From an uncultured Bacillota bacterium (GTDB taxonomy: Bacteria > Bacillota_I > Bacilli_A > RF39 > UBA660): DNA of 64,000 nt. The DNA lies in the NCBI GenBank assembly GCA_905205665.1, contig CAJLEF010000006.1:26978-90977 (forward strand). Reading direction: 5' to 3'. Position 1 is the stretch's first letter. The number at the start of each line of letters is the position of its first letter. The position numbers and the translations under genes were made by a program. Below are positions 45,222 through 54,510 of this stretch, piece by piece. Below the pieces are notes generated by a model. That model did not search any database. It was given only the letters and a program-made list of their open reading frames with translations, and was not told the origin of the DNA.

Positions 45222-45978
45222 CAAAAACCTCCGTGATAAAGTTTTGTTTGGCACAAATAGTAGGTGGCAATTCTTTTTCGTATTCTTTAAATGTTTCTTC
45301 TAAAGTTTCTAAAGCTTTTTCTTCGGTATTATTAGTATGTGATAAATGCATAAGGACTATTTTTTTAGTTTTTTCTCCTACTAGTTTTGTTAAGTAAAAA
45401 CTGCTATCTTTGTTTGATAAGTGTCCCGAAGTACCTAAAACTCTTTCTTTTAACCATTTAGGATAAGGCCCGTTTAAAAGCATTTCTATATCATGATTGC
45501 TTTCAATAAGATAAAAACTAGCATTTTCCAAAAGACTAAAGTATTTACGATTTAAGTAACCTGTATCAGTCAAATAAACTAAAGATTCATTATCCCAAGA
45601 AAGAATGAAATTTCTAGAATCAGATACATCGTGGCTTGTTTTTATCGTGGTCACCTTAATGTTACCAATGTAAAAATCATCATCATAAATAACTAAATTA
45701 TCATAGTCTTTTAAGTATTCTAAGTCATAGTACATTTTTTCAGTAATATAAACTTTAGGATGATTTTTCTTTAAAAATACTTTCAAAGCTGTCACATGGT
45801 CATCATGAGTATGACTTATTAAGATGGCATCTATTTTTTCTGGTTCGACATTAATTTCTTTTAAGTGTTCACTGATGTATTTTGCATTTTTACCAATATC
45901 AATTAAAATATTACAGTTATTATGAGAAAAGAAGGTAGAATTACCTTCACTCCCACTTGCCAATACATATGCCTTCAT
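45196..45978 (-). CDS. walJ: MBL-fold protein WalJ (YycJ)
   Basis: Metallo-beta-lactamase-fold nuclease-like protein usually encoded with the WalRK wall-stress system and linked to DNA replication and division. The 260-residue product begins MKAYVLASGSEGNST, with ISHTHDDHVTAL near residue 55, an aspartate in LVYLTDTGYL, and LMHLSHTNN. No walRKHI genes are beside it here; instead its start overlaps the M23 peptidase stop (ATGA) and its end overlaps rlmH. Identity rests on motif pattern and synteny. Confidence 0.88.
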   Translation of the reverse strand: MKAYVLASGSEGNSTFFSHNNCNILIDIGKNAKYISEHLKEINVEPEKIDAILISHTHDDHVTALKVFLKKNHPKVYITEKMYYDLEYLKDYDNLVIYDDDFYIGNIKVTTIKTSHDVSDSRNFILSWDNESLVYLTDTGYLNRKYFSLLENASFYLIESNHDIEMLLNGPYPKWLKERVLGTSGHLSNKDSSFYLTKLVGEKTKKIVLMHLSHTNNTEEKALETLEETFKEYEKELPPTICAKQNFITEVFDDKNIMSR

Positions 45979-47510
45979 CGGTACAAACTCCATGGACTAT
46001 ACCAAGTTCCCCCATGATGTGGATAACCTACTGAAAAACCAAAGTGAAGATGGGTTCCGGTAGAAGAACCACTACTACCCATGTAGCCAATTTGTTGTCC
46101 TTGTGAAACGTGAGAACCAACTGAGACTAATAAATCACTTTTTAAATGGGCGTACATTGTATAGTAATTATTATCATGACGAATAATAATATAGTTACCA
46201 TAAGAGCCACCACACATACTGCCATACCAGCCATAGTTAGCACATGAGGTATAAACTTCGACAACCTCACCAGCACGGGCGGCATAAATTGGTGAGCCAA
46301 AACCAGTACCAGAGATATCTATGGCATCGTGGAAAGAACCCCAACGATATTCATAATCGGTTGTAATAATATAAGGTGTTTTCGTTGGCCATGACCAAGA
46401 TAATCCTGTGTTGATAACAGAATTGCTTTTTCCTTGAGAACCCCATGTCGTTGTTGGCGTATATTTTGGGCCAACTGAGGTAATCTCATCCACTGACTGA
46501 CGAATCGTTACACTTGAAATAACATTTGAGTCTTGCGCTCTTTCACCATTGATAATTCTTATTTCTTGGGTAACACGTTCTAAACCAGTAATACCTGTTT
46601 GGGTTACCTTAGTGGTATTATAAGCCATGGTGTTATCCGTTACGGTTTTCTTGGTATAAGCTTGTTCAATATCCTCAGTTACTCTTACTTCTTCATATAA
46701 AGTTAAAATCGGATCAATTAAACTATTTTTCACTTTATCTCCGATTGCTAAGACAGCATTAGAACTTCTAAATTTAGGATTTGCAATGATAAGTTCTTGA
46801 ACATTTAATTTACTAGCACTAGCAATTGAAGCCAAAGTGTCTCCTTTTTTTACGGTGTAAGTTGAAGTTGCATCTGTCTTTCCATATAAAAGATATTGTG
46901 TAAGTTCATCGGCATCAGTAAATATTTTTTCTTTTGTAGAAATATTAACTTGCTTTACAGTAACTGTTTCGCCAAATTCCATATGTTTAATAATTGAGCC
47001 AACATCTTTAATTTCACTTTGAGTATTAGTAATGTATGCATTGTAAGTACCTTCATCAACAAAAGCATGAATAAAGTTTTGTTCGGCATCATAATATATT
47101 TGATCATCTAAGACATAAATTTTAGTTACTTTCTCAGCTTCTGACTCTGTTTTAGCTCTGGTAATAGTAATAACATAACCTTTGATAGTAAAATCGCTTT
47201 TCTCTTGAATTTTTTTATATACATTATTTGCTGAAGTAATATTATCATCATAAGTAATATATTCTTCAATATTAAACCCGTTAGGTGGATAAACTTCATT
47301 AACTTTATATTTATCTTTAATGTCTTGTTGTTCATCATTAATCAAATTTAAAAGTTCATCTTTATCTTTAACAAGACCGATGACCTCACCATCTAAATAA
47401 ACTTGATATACACTTTGTGGGTTGACATTTTTATGATTTAAACTTGTTGTAACAACTATTAACAATGTAAGAATGCTAAGAATTATAACAGCAACTTTCT
47501 TTCTTTGCAT
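45975..47510 (-). CDS. Exported M23 peptidase with LysM and G5 domains
   Basis: A 511-residue cell-wall endopeptidase anchored by an N-terminal helix (KKVAVIILSILTLLIVVTTSL). After a helical region, a LysM domain (YTVKKGDTLASIA near residue 215) and a G5-like domain (ILTLYEEVRVTEDIEQAY through SSVTIRQSVDEI) precede a C-terminal LytM/M23 domain with metal ligands in FHDAIDISG and GTHLHFGFSV. The architecture resembles YabE/SpoIIQ-like proteins and enzymes that cleave peptide cross-links. It overlaps walJ by 4 bases. Confidence 0.9.
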   Translation of the reverse strand: MQRKKVAVIILSILTLLIVVTTSLNHKNVNPQSVYQVYLDGEVIGLVKDKDELLNLINDEQQDIKDKYKVNEVYPPNGFNIEEYITYDDNITSANNVYKKIQEKSDFTIKGYVITITRAKTESEAEKVTKIYVLDDQIYYDAEQNFIHAFVDEGTYNAYITNTQSEIKDVGSIIKHMEFGETVTVKQVNISTKEKIFTDADELTQYLLYGKTDATSTYTVKKGDTLASIASASKLNVQELIIANPKFRSSNAVLAIGDKVKNSLIDPILTLYEEVRVTEDIEQAYTKKTVTDNTMAYNTTKVTQTGITGLERVTQEIRIINGERAQDSNVISSVTIRQSVDEITSVGPKYTPTTTWGSQGKSNSVINTGLSWSWPTKTPYIITTDYEYRWGSFHDAIDISGTGFGSPIYAARAGEVVEVYTSCANYGWYGSMCGGSYGNYIIIRHDNNYYTMYAHLKSDLLVSVGSHVSQGQQIGYMGSSGSSTGTHLHFGFSVGYPHHGGTWYSPWSLYR

Positions 47511-47579
47511 AATGATACCTTCCTTTTTATATCTTAGTTTCATACTAACATATTTTTTGATACTTTACAAAGTAAATGA

Positions 47580-48932
47580 TTAACTAAATGAATTTTCATC
47601 AATAGGAGAATATGGTTTGAAACAACTTTTATTAAGTTCAAATAAAATTTGAAATAAACCAGTGCTACCACGACGATGTTTTGCAATAATAACATCAACA
47701 GGAACAATAGTCTGTTTGTTATCCGCAGTTTTATTTTCAAAATAATCTTGACGATTTAAAAACATTACAAGGTCGGCATCTTGCTCGATAGAACCTGACT
47801 CACGTAAATCAGCAAGTCTTGGTTGGTTGGATTCTCTTCTTTCAGCATTTCTGGAAAGCTGTGCTAAAGCAATAACAGGCACTTTAAGCTCCATAGCCAT
47901 TGTCTTAAAGGCACGAGAAATTTCAGAAACCTCGACTTGTCTTGATTCTACCCGACCGCCTGTCGTAACTAACTGTAAGTAGTCAATAACGACTAGTCCT
48001 AAACCTTTTGGACTGGCAGCAAGCCGACGGCATTTGGCTTTGATTTCCGAAGAGGTAACGCTCGCGTCATCTTCGATATAAATGTTGGTATCAGCAAGTT
48101 CACTCATGGCTTCTGTATATCTTTTCCAATCATTATCATTTAACATACCGGTTTTTAGTTTTTCACCCTCAATTTGCCCAACAGCGCTTATCATACGATT
48201 AACGAGTTGTTCCGCACTCATTTCTAAGTTAAAGATGGCAACATTTTTATCAGTTTTCATAGCAGCATTTGTCGCGATATTAAGAGCAAAAGCCGTTTTT
48301 CCCATACCTGGACGAGCTGCTAAAATAATAAGTTCACCCTCATGGAAACCAGAGGTAGCCCGGTCTAAATCAGGAAAACCACTTGGAATACCTGTTACAG
48401 CCGTTTTGTTTTGACTTAGTCTTTCTAAGTTTTCATGAGCTTCATGTAAAGCAACTGAAATAGGTTTAAACTCACTTGTTTTACGCGCTCTTGCTACTTG
48501 TGTTAATTTTTGCTCTGATTGGTCTAAAAGTTTAGTCAAATCATCTTCTTCATTATAAGCATTTGTGATAATATCTGTCGCAGTATCAATTAGTTTTCTT
48601 CTTGTTGCTTTTTCTTTGACTATTTCAATATAATAATCTAAATTGCCACTTGTAGCTACGGAATCAATGACTTCACTTAAATAGTCTATACCTCCAATAG
48701 CATTTAAGTTTTTTTGCTTATCCAGTTCATTTTTTACTGTTGTAATATCAATAGGAACGTTTTCTTTATAAAGGCTAACAAGAGCATTATATATTTTCCT
48801 GTGTGCGTCTACAAAAAACATATCTTCAGTTAAATTTTCTGTTATTTTTTCCATAGCATATGGATTAAGAAATGGGACACCTAGAACACTCATTTCTGCT
48901 TCAATATTTTGGGGCATATTTCTTGCAGCCAT
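47580..48932 (-). CDS. dnaB: Replicative DNA helicase
   Basis: Hexameric fork helicase (DnaC in Bacillus naming). The 450-residue protein has the N-terminal primase-interacting domain (MPQNIEAEMSVLGVPFLNP) and the RecA-like domain with Walker A AARPGMGKTAFALN near residue 207, LVVIDYLQLV (Walker B), QLSRNAERRESNQPRLADLRESG and IIAKHRRGSTG. Length is standard. It follows rplI in the order rplI-dnaB seen in Bacillus. Confidence 0.97.
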   Translation of the reverse strand: MAARNMPQNIEAEMSVLGVPFLNPYAMEKITENLTEDMFFVDAHRKIYNALVSLYKENVPIDITTVKNELDKQKNLNAIGGIDYLSEVIDSVATSGNLDYYIEIVKEKATRRKLIDTATDIITNAYNEEDDLTKLLDQSEQKLTQVARARKTSEFKPISVALHEAHENLERLSQNKTAVTGIPSGFPDLDRATSGFHEGELIILAARPGMGKTAFALNIATNAAMKTDKNVAIFNLEMSAEQLVNRMISAVGQIEGEKLKTGMLNDNDWKRYTEAMSELADTNIYIEDDASVTSSEIKAKCRRLAASPKGLGLVVIDYLQLVTTGGRVESRQVEVSEISRAFKTMAMELKVPVIALAQLSRNAERRESNQPRLADLRESGSIEQDADLVMFLNRQDYFENKTADNKQTIVPVDVIIAKHRRGSTGLFQILFELNKSCFKPYSPIDENSFS

Positions 48933-48953
48933 AAAAACACTTCCTTTCTTATA

Positions 48954-49394
48954 TTATTTTGTAAGAGTTATAGAATACTTAATAACTACTTTTTTATGGA
49001 GTTCAATGGTTACTTCATGAACACCAAGTGAATCTAAAGGATGATCTAATTTAATACATTTTTTATCAATGTTGTAGCCCATTTTTTTAAATTCATCACT
49101 AATTTGTTTGGTAGATATCATTCCAAAAACACGGTCTTCTTTACCTGTTTTAACTTGGAATTTCATTTTTTTATTTTTTAATTCCGCAGCTATTTTTTGA
49201 CATTCTGCTATTTTTTCTTCTTCCTCTAAATGTTGTTCTAATAAACTTTTATCTAAAAGTTCCTTACTTTTTTTAGTTTCTAATACGGCTAAACCTTTTT
49301 TGATTAAGTAGTTAGTTCCATAGCCATCACTAACATTAATCACATCATTTTTCTTTCCTTGTCCTTTGACATCTTGTAATAAAATCACTTTCAT
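48954..49394 (-). CDS. rplI: 50S ribosomal protein L9
   Basis: Large-subunit protein influencing reading-frame fidelity. The 146-residue product has the conserved N-terminal domain VILLQDVKGQGKKNDVINVSDGYGTNYLIKKGLA, a long connecting helix and a C-terminal domain. The MKV start after GGTGAG is preferred over an upstream GTG. It has a TATAAT at 49423-49428 and is separated from rpsR by a terminator. The usual gdpP gene upstream is absent. Confidence 0.96.
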   Translation of the reverse strand: MKVILLQDVKGQGKKNDVINVSDGYGTNYLIKKGLAVLETKKSKELLDKSLLEQHLEEEEKIAECQKIAAELKNKKMKFQVKTGKEDRVFGMISTKQISDEFKKMGYNIDKKCIKLDHPLDSLGVHEVTIELHKKVVIKYSITLTK

Positions 49395-49441
49395 TTTTCT
49401 CACCGCTTTCTTTTGCTTTCATATTATAACATTAATTGCGT

Positions 49442-49474
49442 TAAAAAAAAACATTTCTAAAAATGAAATGTTTT
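49442..49474 (-). terminator. Terminator of the rpsF-ssb-rpsR operon
   Basis: Perfect 10-bp stem AAAACATTTC / GAAATGTTTT with an 8-base loop and nine T on the minus strand. Confidence 0.9.
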
Positions 49475-49688
49475 ATTTAACGTACGGTATTAAAGCCATA
49501 AATCTTGCATATTTAATTTGTTCAGCGATATGTCTTTGGTGTTTAGCACAAGCACCAGTCATACGTCTTGGTAAAATTTTTCCTTTATCACTAATATATT
49601 TGTTAATAATCATAACATCTTTGTAATCAACACTTTTACCAGCACACATTTGACAAATTTTTTTCTTTTTTCTTCTAAATTCTGCCAT
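49473..49688 (-). CDS. rpsR: 30S ribosomal protein S18
   Basis: S18 pairs with S6 on the platform of the small subunit. The 71-residue product has a basic start (MAEFRRKKKK), the CQMCAG cysteine pair near residue 12, YKDVMIINKYISDKGKILPRR and a final domain with TGACAKHQRHIAEQIKYARF. The CxxC plus Cys/His pattern hints at a zinc-binding (C+) form. Last gene of its operon. Confidence 0.97.
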   Translation of the reverse strand: MAEFRRKKKKICQMCAGKSVDYKDVMIINKYISDKGKILPRRMTGACAKHQRHIAEQIKYARFMALIPYVK

Positions 49689-49705
49689 AAATAAACTCTC
49701 CTTTC

Positions 49706-50188
49706 CTAGAATGGTAAGTCATCATCAGACAAAGCTACTTCTTCTCCAAAATCTTTAAATGGATCAGTGCTTACATCGTTTGATGGCATTCCTTGAGGTT
49801 CATTATATGAAGGCATTTCATCTTGATAACTTGCATTAGATTGGCCATAACTTGATGAAGTATCACCAGCATTACGACTGCCTAAAAAAGTTACATTATC
49901 CGCAACAATGTCGGTTGTATAATGTCTTTGTCCATCTTGACCATCATAGCTTCCTGTTTGGATTCTTCCATCAACAGCAACTTGAGAGCCTTTAGTACAA
50001 TATTTAGCAATATTTTCAGCCTGTCTACGCCATGCAATACAACTAATAAAATCAGTTTGTGGTTGTGTTCCTTGTCCAGTAAATTGTCTTGTAACAGCAA
50101 CTGTAAATCTTGTTACAGAAACGCCTGAACTTGTTGTTCTCATCTCAGGATCTCTAGCAAGTCTTCCAATTAAAATAACCTTATTCAT
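49706..50188 (-). CDS. ssb: Single-stranded DNA-binding protein
   Basis: Binds ssDNA during replication and repair. The 160-residue product has an OB fold from MNKVILIGRLARDPEMR through WRRQAENIAKYCTKGSQVAVDGRIQ, a Gln/Ser/Pro-rich flexible linker, and the acidic tip ALSDDDLPF that recruits partners. Located between rpsF and rpsR as in most Firmicutes. Confidence 0.97.
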   Translation of the reverse strand: MNKVILIGRLARDPEMRTTSSGVSVTRFTVAVTRQFTGQGTQPQTDFISCIAWRRQAENIAKYCTKGSQVAVDGRIQTGSYDGQDGQRHYTTDIVADNVTFLGSRNAGDTSSSYGQSNASYQDEMPSYNEPQGMPSNDVSTDPFKDFGEEVALSDDDLPF

Positions 50189-50193
50189 ATCTC

Positions 50194-50484
50194 TTACTCC
50201 TCATCTAAACGAATAATTAAATGTCTTAAAACATTTTCATCTAAACGAATTTTACGGTCAAATTCATTAATGATATCTTTGTCAGCTTCAACTTGCATAA
50301 CAAAATAATATCCGTTTAATTCTTTATTAATAGGATAAGCAAGTTTTTTGCTACCAAGTTCTTTGTATTCTACTACTTTTCCTTTTAAAGATTCTACAAG
50401 TTTTTTAAAAGTTTCAGCACATTTTTTAACATCTGCGCTTTCCATAGTAGATTTAACAATAAACATGATTTCATATTTGTTCAT
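50194..50484 (-). CDS. rpsF: 30S ribosomal protein S6
   Basis: Platform protein that binds S18. The 96-residue product starts MNKYEIMFIVKSTM and holds LGSKKLAYPINKELNGYY, typical of S6. GGAGGTG precedes the ATG. First gene of rpsF-ssb-rpsR. S6:S18 autoregulation through the leader is known in other bacteria, but the leader motif was not confirmed here. Confidence 0.97.
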   Translation of the reverse strand: MNKYEIMFIVKSTMESADVKKCAETFKKLVESLKGKVVEYKELGSKKLAYPINKELNGYYFVMQVEADKDIINEFDRKIRLDENVLRHLIIRLDEE

Positions 50485-50521
50485 TTTCTACACCTCCTTA
50501 TGGTCTAATGGCTTTTTTACT

Positions 50522-50570
50522 AAAAAAAAGCAAGGAGTAATCGCTTACTCGTAAGTATTTTAGCATTATA
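50522..50570 (-). promoter_or_regulatory. rpsF promoter and leader hairpin
   Basis: A TATAAT (50565-50570) lies upstream of a hairpin GAGTAA-GCGA-TTACTC (50535-50550) followed by a short gap and eight T. This could attenuate transcription of rpsF or terminate upstream transcripts. The remainder of the non-coding stretch 50571-50815 holds only a CTCTAATTAGAG palindrome and no ORF or RNA that I recognise. Confidence 0.5.
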
Positions 50571-50815
50571 TTTTAGGAATGTAAATAACAAATTGTTTTG
50601 ATTTAGAAAGAAAAGTATCACGCTTTTAAGAAAGAATTTTTAAATCTCTAATTAGAGTCTCATTTTGCAATCAGTTATATAAACTCAGTCTTTTTTTATT
50701 AAACCAATACTTACTATCAACAAAATAAATTGTATTTTATATAATTTTCCCGAAAGAAAAGTAGCTAAATATATCCTTTTTACATCCTTGCCGAGCATAT
50801 AAATGCCACTTATAC

Positions 50816-51889
50816 TTAATTCATACCAGTTATTAGCATTCTTAAAATTGCCACCAAATTTCTTTTCGTACTACTTGGAATATTCGTAAGTTCTTTCATT
50901 ATTTTAAGAAGCATAGCTAATTTAAGTTCTTTTAATTCCAAAACATTTTGAATATTCATTTTTTCAAAAATAGCAAAAAAAGTTAGCACAAAATTTTTCT
51001 TTTCTTCCATACTCATACCATCTAAGTATTCTTGTAAGTTGCTTTCTAATTTCTTACTTTTTTTAGATAAAGTAGCCGGTACCAAGAAGCCACCAAAACA
51101 TTCCCAACTATATCCGTTATGCTGCATAATATTTTTAGCATTGCTTTTGACAACCATATAATTTTTATGTTCCAAAATCATGCCAACAACACTTTCTTCT
51201 GGAACAACCATTAAAAGTTTGTTTTGCATTTCCTCATATAAAGGAGAATTTACAACCTCTTTTAAAAAACCAGGTCCATCAAAATTACATACTTTTTTGA
51301 TTTTCTTTTTAACCGTTTCTTTCGCGTACATATAAGCATACATGGCCAAATTGCCACCTTTGCTATGTCCACCAACATAGACATTACGGTCAAAAAAAGT
51401 AAGGGTTTCCTCTAAATAACGCTTAGCTTTTAACTGAGCCTCCACCGGAAATTTATAAATTAATTCAAAATCTTCTTTCCAACCAACGACATGACTATCC
51501 GTTCCTTCAAAAGAAATATAAGTCACAAAAGGTGTTCTAATCGTTAAAGCACCAAATTGAGAAAATTCATTAGCCTCTAGTATCAAATGAGAAAGTCTAA
51601 TATTTTGATATCTTTTGGCGATTTGTAACATGAGCATTAATTTATAGGAATTGGGAAACAGCCAATCTTCTTTTTTAAAATCTTTTTCACTATATTTATC
51701 TAAAAATTTAGTACTGGCCTCTTTAATCGTTACGCTTTTTCCTTTTTCTTTAGGAACAATTCCTTCTAATTTCACATAACTTAATAAGGCAAAAACAAGT
51801 GCATCAACATCATTAAATTCATAATCTAAAAAGGAAATATCGCCATAAAATTCAATATAATCAAAAACTGTTTTCAAAGATTTTCCCAC
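50816..51889 (-). CDS. DUF2974 (Mbeg1-like) alpha/beta hydrolase
   Basis: A 357-residue lipase-like protein. The nucleophile elbow GGHSKGGNLAMYAY near residue 170 and the preceding ISFEGTDSHVVGWKEDFEL are characteristic of DUF2974. The N-terminal MGKSLKTVFDYIEFYGDISFLDYEFNDVDALVFALLSY is also typical. Intracellular, with no signal peptide; substrate unknown. Divergent from the exported amidase gene, 62 bases apart. Confidence 0.85.
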   Translation of the reverse strand: MGKSLKTVFDYIEFYGDISFLDYEFNDVDALVFALLSYVKLEGIVPKEKGKSVTIKEASTKFLDKYSEKDFKKEDWLFPNSYKLMLMLQIAKRYQNIRLSHLILEANEFSQFGALTIRTPFVTYISFEGTDSHVVGWKEDFELIYKFPVEAQLKAKRYLEETLTFFDRNVYVGGHSKGGNLAMYAYMYAKETVKKKIKKVCNFDGPGFLKEVVNSPLYEEMQNKLLMVVPEESVVGMILEHKNYMVVKSNAKNIMQHNGYSWECFGGFLVPATLSKKSKKLESNLQEYLDGMSMEEKKNFVLTFFAIFEKMNIQNVLELKELKLAMLLKIMKELTNIPSSTKRNLVAILRMLITGMN

Positions 51890-51900
51890 CTTTTCTAATA

Positions 51901-51929
51901 TTGAGTTCTTTCATAAACTTTGCTATAAT
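51901..51929 (+). promoter_or_regulatory. SigA-type promoter of the exported amidase gene
   Basis: TTGAGT (51901-51906), 17-base spacer, TATAAT (51924-51929), leading to an AGGATTT site and ATG at 51952. Confidence 0.7.
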
Positions 51930-51951
51930 TTTACCATAGAAAGTAGGATTT

Positions 51952-53325
51952 ATGAAAAAAATAAACAGGAACCAAAGGAAAAATTTAAAAGTCATTATTC
52001 CTCTTATTATCGTGGCTATTTTGATTTTTGGTTTGTTTTGGGGTTATAAGATTTTGACAAAGAAAAAAATCACGTCGTTTTTAGAAAACGTTCAAGTTGG
52101 CACATATGCCAATATCGATAAATATGTGATTTACGGAACACACATGAATATTACAGGTAATATTGCTATAGGGGAAAACGTTAATGATATTAAACTTATT
52201 TTAAAAAGTGCCCAGGAAGAAAAAGATTTAAAGGCTACTTTTGATAAAGATGATTCTGGCTACTCGTTTTACTTAAGTAACTATATTAATGATGGACTAT
52301 ATTTAGAAAATATACCAAATGATACTTATTATCTTCTTATCAAAACAACCGATGAAGAAAATGGTGACAAATATTATTCGGTTTTAAATGATACAAATTA
52401 CAATAATCTTACTTATTATACTTTAACTAAAAATAACAAAAACAACAAAATAGGGATTGAATGGAATACTTACGAAGAACTCCCTACTTTAAGATTTGAG
52501 ATTACCGAGACCACTTTACCAGATGATGTTTATGATTTCACGATTGACCCAGGACATGATGCGAGTGATCCTGGTATGACAATATGTTTTAAAAATAATA
52601 TTATTACAAATCCTTATGGAGATTATTGTCCTTATAATATGACTTTATATAAGGAAAGTGATTTCAATTTAGAGGTATCTTTAGCCTTGAAAGATAAATT
52701 AACCGCTCTAGGTTATAAAGTAAGTATGACAAGAGAAACCAAAAATGATTTAGTAAATATTTATGAGACAATGGGCAGTGCCACGATGGCAAATGATACT
52801 TCTTCAAAATATAATATTGCTATTCATCATAATTCCACTGGGGCAGGAGGAAATCAAACAAGTGCAAAAGGAATTGAAGTTTACATTGCTAATGACACCA
52901 AACTTTCCTTAGCCACTTCGATTGTTGATAGTCTTATTAAAGATGCGAATGCGTCTCCTTCTTATAAATACACCAACAAAGTAGATGAAGGCATTTATCA
53001 AAGATTATTTACAGAAAAAGAAATTTTAGAAGATGATGTTCAACCAAGCAATAAAACGACAGACACACCTTATTATTATAATCTAAGAGAAGTTGGGGGC
53101 ATTTCTACTCATGCTTCTAATGATGGTAGATACGAAAATGTTGGCCCTTACTATTATCCTAAAAACCCTTATTATAACGCGAATAAAACGGCTGAATCTT
53201 ATTTAATAGAATTAGGTTATTTAGACAATTTAGAAGATTTACAAAATATTTTAAATAATAAAGATGGATACGCGAATGGTATCGCGAATGGATTTAAAAA
53301 TTATTTAGAAAAAGAAGCTGCGTAA
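51952..53325 (+). CDS. Exported N-acetylmuramoyl-L-alanine amidase
   Basis: A 457-residue membrane-anchored wall hydrolase. A basic start and helix (residues 14-35) anchor it, residues 40-180 form a beta-rich domain of unknown type, and the C-terminal Amidase_3 domain starts with IDPGHDASDPG near 195, a glutamate after it, IAIHHNSTGAGGN with zinc histidines near 295, and LIELGYLDN near 425. Inserts between these make the catalytic domain longer than usual. It has a vegetative promoter, unlike the signal-less amidase at 14843. Confidence 0.9.
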   Translation: MKKINRNQRKNLKVIIPLIIVAILIFGLFWGYKILTKKKITSFLENVQVGTYANIDKYVIYGTHMNITGNIAIGENVNDIKLILKSAQEEKDLKATFDKDDSGYSFYLSNYINDGLYLENIPNDTYYLLIKTTDEENGDKYYSVLNDTNYNNLTYYTLTKNNKNNKIGIEWNTYEELPTLRFEITETTLPDDVYDFTIDPGHDASDPGMTICFKNNIITNPYGDYCPYNMTLYKESDFNLEVSLALKDKLTALGYKVSMTRETKNDLVNIYETMGSATMANDTSSKYNIAIHHNSTGAGGNQTSAKGIEVYIANDTKLSLATSIVDSLIKDANASPSYKYTNKVDEGIYQRLFTEKEILEDDVQPSNKTTDTPYYYNLREVGGISTHASNDGRYENVGPYYYPKNPYYNANKTAESYLIELGYLDNLEDLQNILNNKDGYANGIANGFKNYLEKEAA

Positions 53326-53344
53326 TTGCAACTTCCTTTTTTAT
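53311..53344. terminator. Bidirectional terminator between amidase and htrA
   Basis: Stem GAAGCTGC / GCAACTTC (one mismatch) with a 6-base loop and T-tract; overlaps the amidase stop codon. Confidence 0.8.
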
Positions 53345-53349
53345 TTAAA

Positions 53350-54510
53350 TTAACTTGCTTTTTGGTCTAGAGTAATCGTTAATTCTTTATATTCTCCTTT
53401 ACGATAAACTTTAATTTTCATCGTATCACCCACTGTGTGGTTATAAAGTAAATATCTTAAATAGGCCAAGTTAGTAACTTCTTTGTCATCTGCAGCAACG
53501 ATAATATCACCGTTTTTAATGCCACCTTTTTCAGCTGGAGAAGAAGCGACAACCGTTTGAATGTAAACACCACTTGAAACACCTAGACTACTTAATGTAG
53601 GATAGTTAAAGTCACTGACGTTTAACATAGATACTCCTAAAGATGGTCTTTCAATGGTTTCTCCTTTTTCTAGTTTAGTAGCATATTTTAAAGCAGTTTC
53701 AATTGGAATAGCAAAACCCATTCCCTCAATAGTAGCAGTAGATGTTGAACTTCCTGAAGATAATTTTAAAGAATTCATTCCAATAACTTCACCATTAGCA
53801 TTTAATAATGGTCCACCTGAGTTTCCAGAGTTAATAGCCGCGTCTGTTTGTAAAACACTCATCATCATATCGGCACGAGAACTATTTGATGAAGAAACAC
53901 TGACAAGTCTATTTTTTCCCGATAAGATACCTCTTGTAACTGTTCCTGAATATGTATCAGCATTAATTGGAGCACCGACTGTAAAGACCGTATCACCAAG
54001 TCTTGAGTTTTCACTGCTTCCCATCGTTGCTATTGCCAAGGCTTTTGATGAATCAATGGATAAAACAGCAGTATCTGAATAAGAATCTTTGCCTTCAATT
54101 TTAGTTTCAACAATAGAGCCATCAGTAAAAACAGCATAAACCGCATCTCCACTATCAATAACATGGTTATTGGTTAAAATATAGGCTTTATTACCATCTT
54201 TTTTATATACAAAACCAGTCCCTGTTGCATATAATTCTTTATTAATATAGGTTTTTACAACAACAACCGCATCATAAACTTTATCAACTGCATCAGCAAT
54301 ACCAGTATCTGTCACGGTCACATTTTTATTAACGACTTCTTCCGTTATCGTTTTAACAAATGGTTCTGGGAAAAAATAAATAAGTAAATATAATCCTCCC
54401 GCTCCTATAAAAAGCATAATAACTGAAAGTATCAAATAACGTCCTATAGAATTTGATGTTTTGGCAGTAACAACCTTTTCTTTTTTCATTTTTGTTAACA
54501 TTCCTTTCAT
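53350..54510 (-). CDS. HtrA/DegP-like serine protease
   Basis: A 386-residue membrane-anchored protease of the envelope quality-control type. After a helix (residues 25-50), the trypsin-like domain has the catalytic triad in LTNNHVID (His), DSYSDTAVLSI (Asp) and INSGNSGGPLL (Ser), followed by one PDZ domain (PSLGVSMLN, GVYIQTVVASSPAEKGGIKNGDI). The start is uncertain: an ATGA overlap with the Abi_2 gene gives the longest frame, while ATG at 54489 is 12 bases after AAGGA. Family members are often stress-induced. Confidence 0.92.
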   Translation of the reverse strand: MKGMLTKMKKEKVVTAKTSNSIGRYLILSVIMLFIGAGGLYLLIYFFPEPFVKTITEEVVNKNVTVTDTGIADAVDKVYDAVVVVKTYINKELYATGTGFVYKKDGNKAYILTNNHVIDSGDAVYAVFTDGSIVETKIEGKDSYSDTAVLSIDSSKALAIATMGSSENSRLGDTVFTVGAPINADTYSGTVTRGILSGKNRLVSVSSSNSSRADMMMSVLQTDAAINSGNSGGPLLNANGEVIGMNSLKLSSGSSTSTATIEGMGFAIPIETALKYATKLEKGETIERPSLGVSMLNVSDFNYPTLSSLGVSSGVYIQTVVASSPAEKGGIKNGDIIVAADDKEVTNLAYLRYLLYNHTVGDTMKIKVYRKGEYKELTITLDQKAS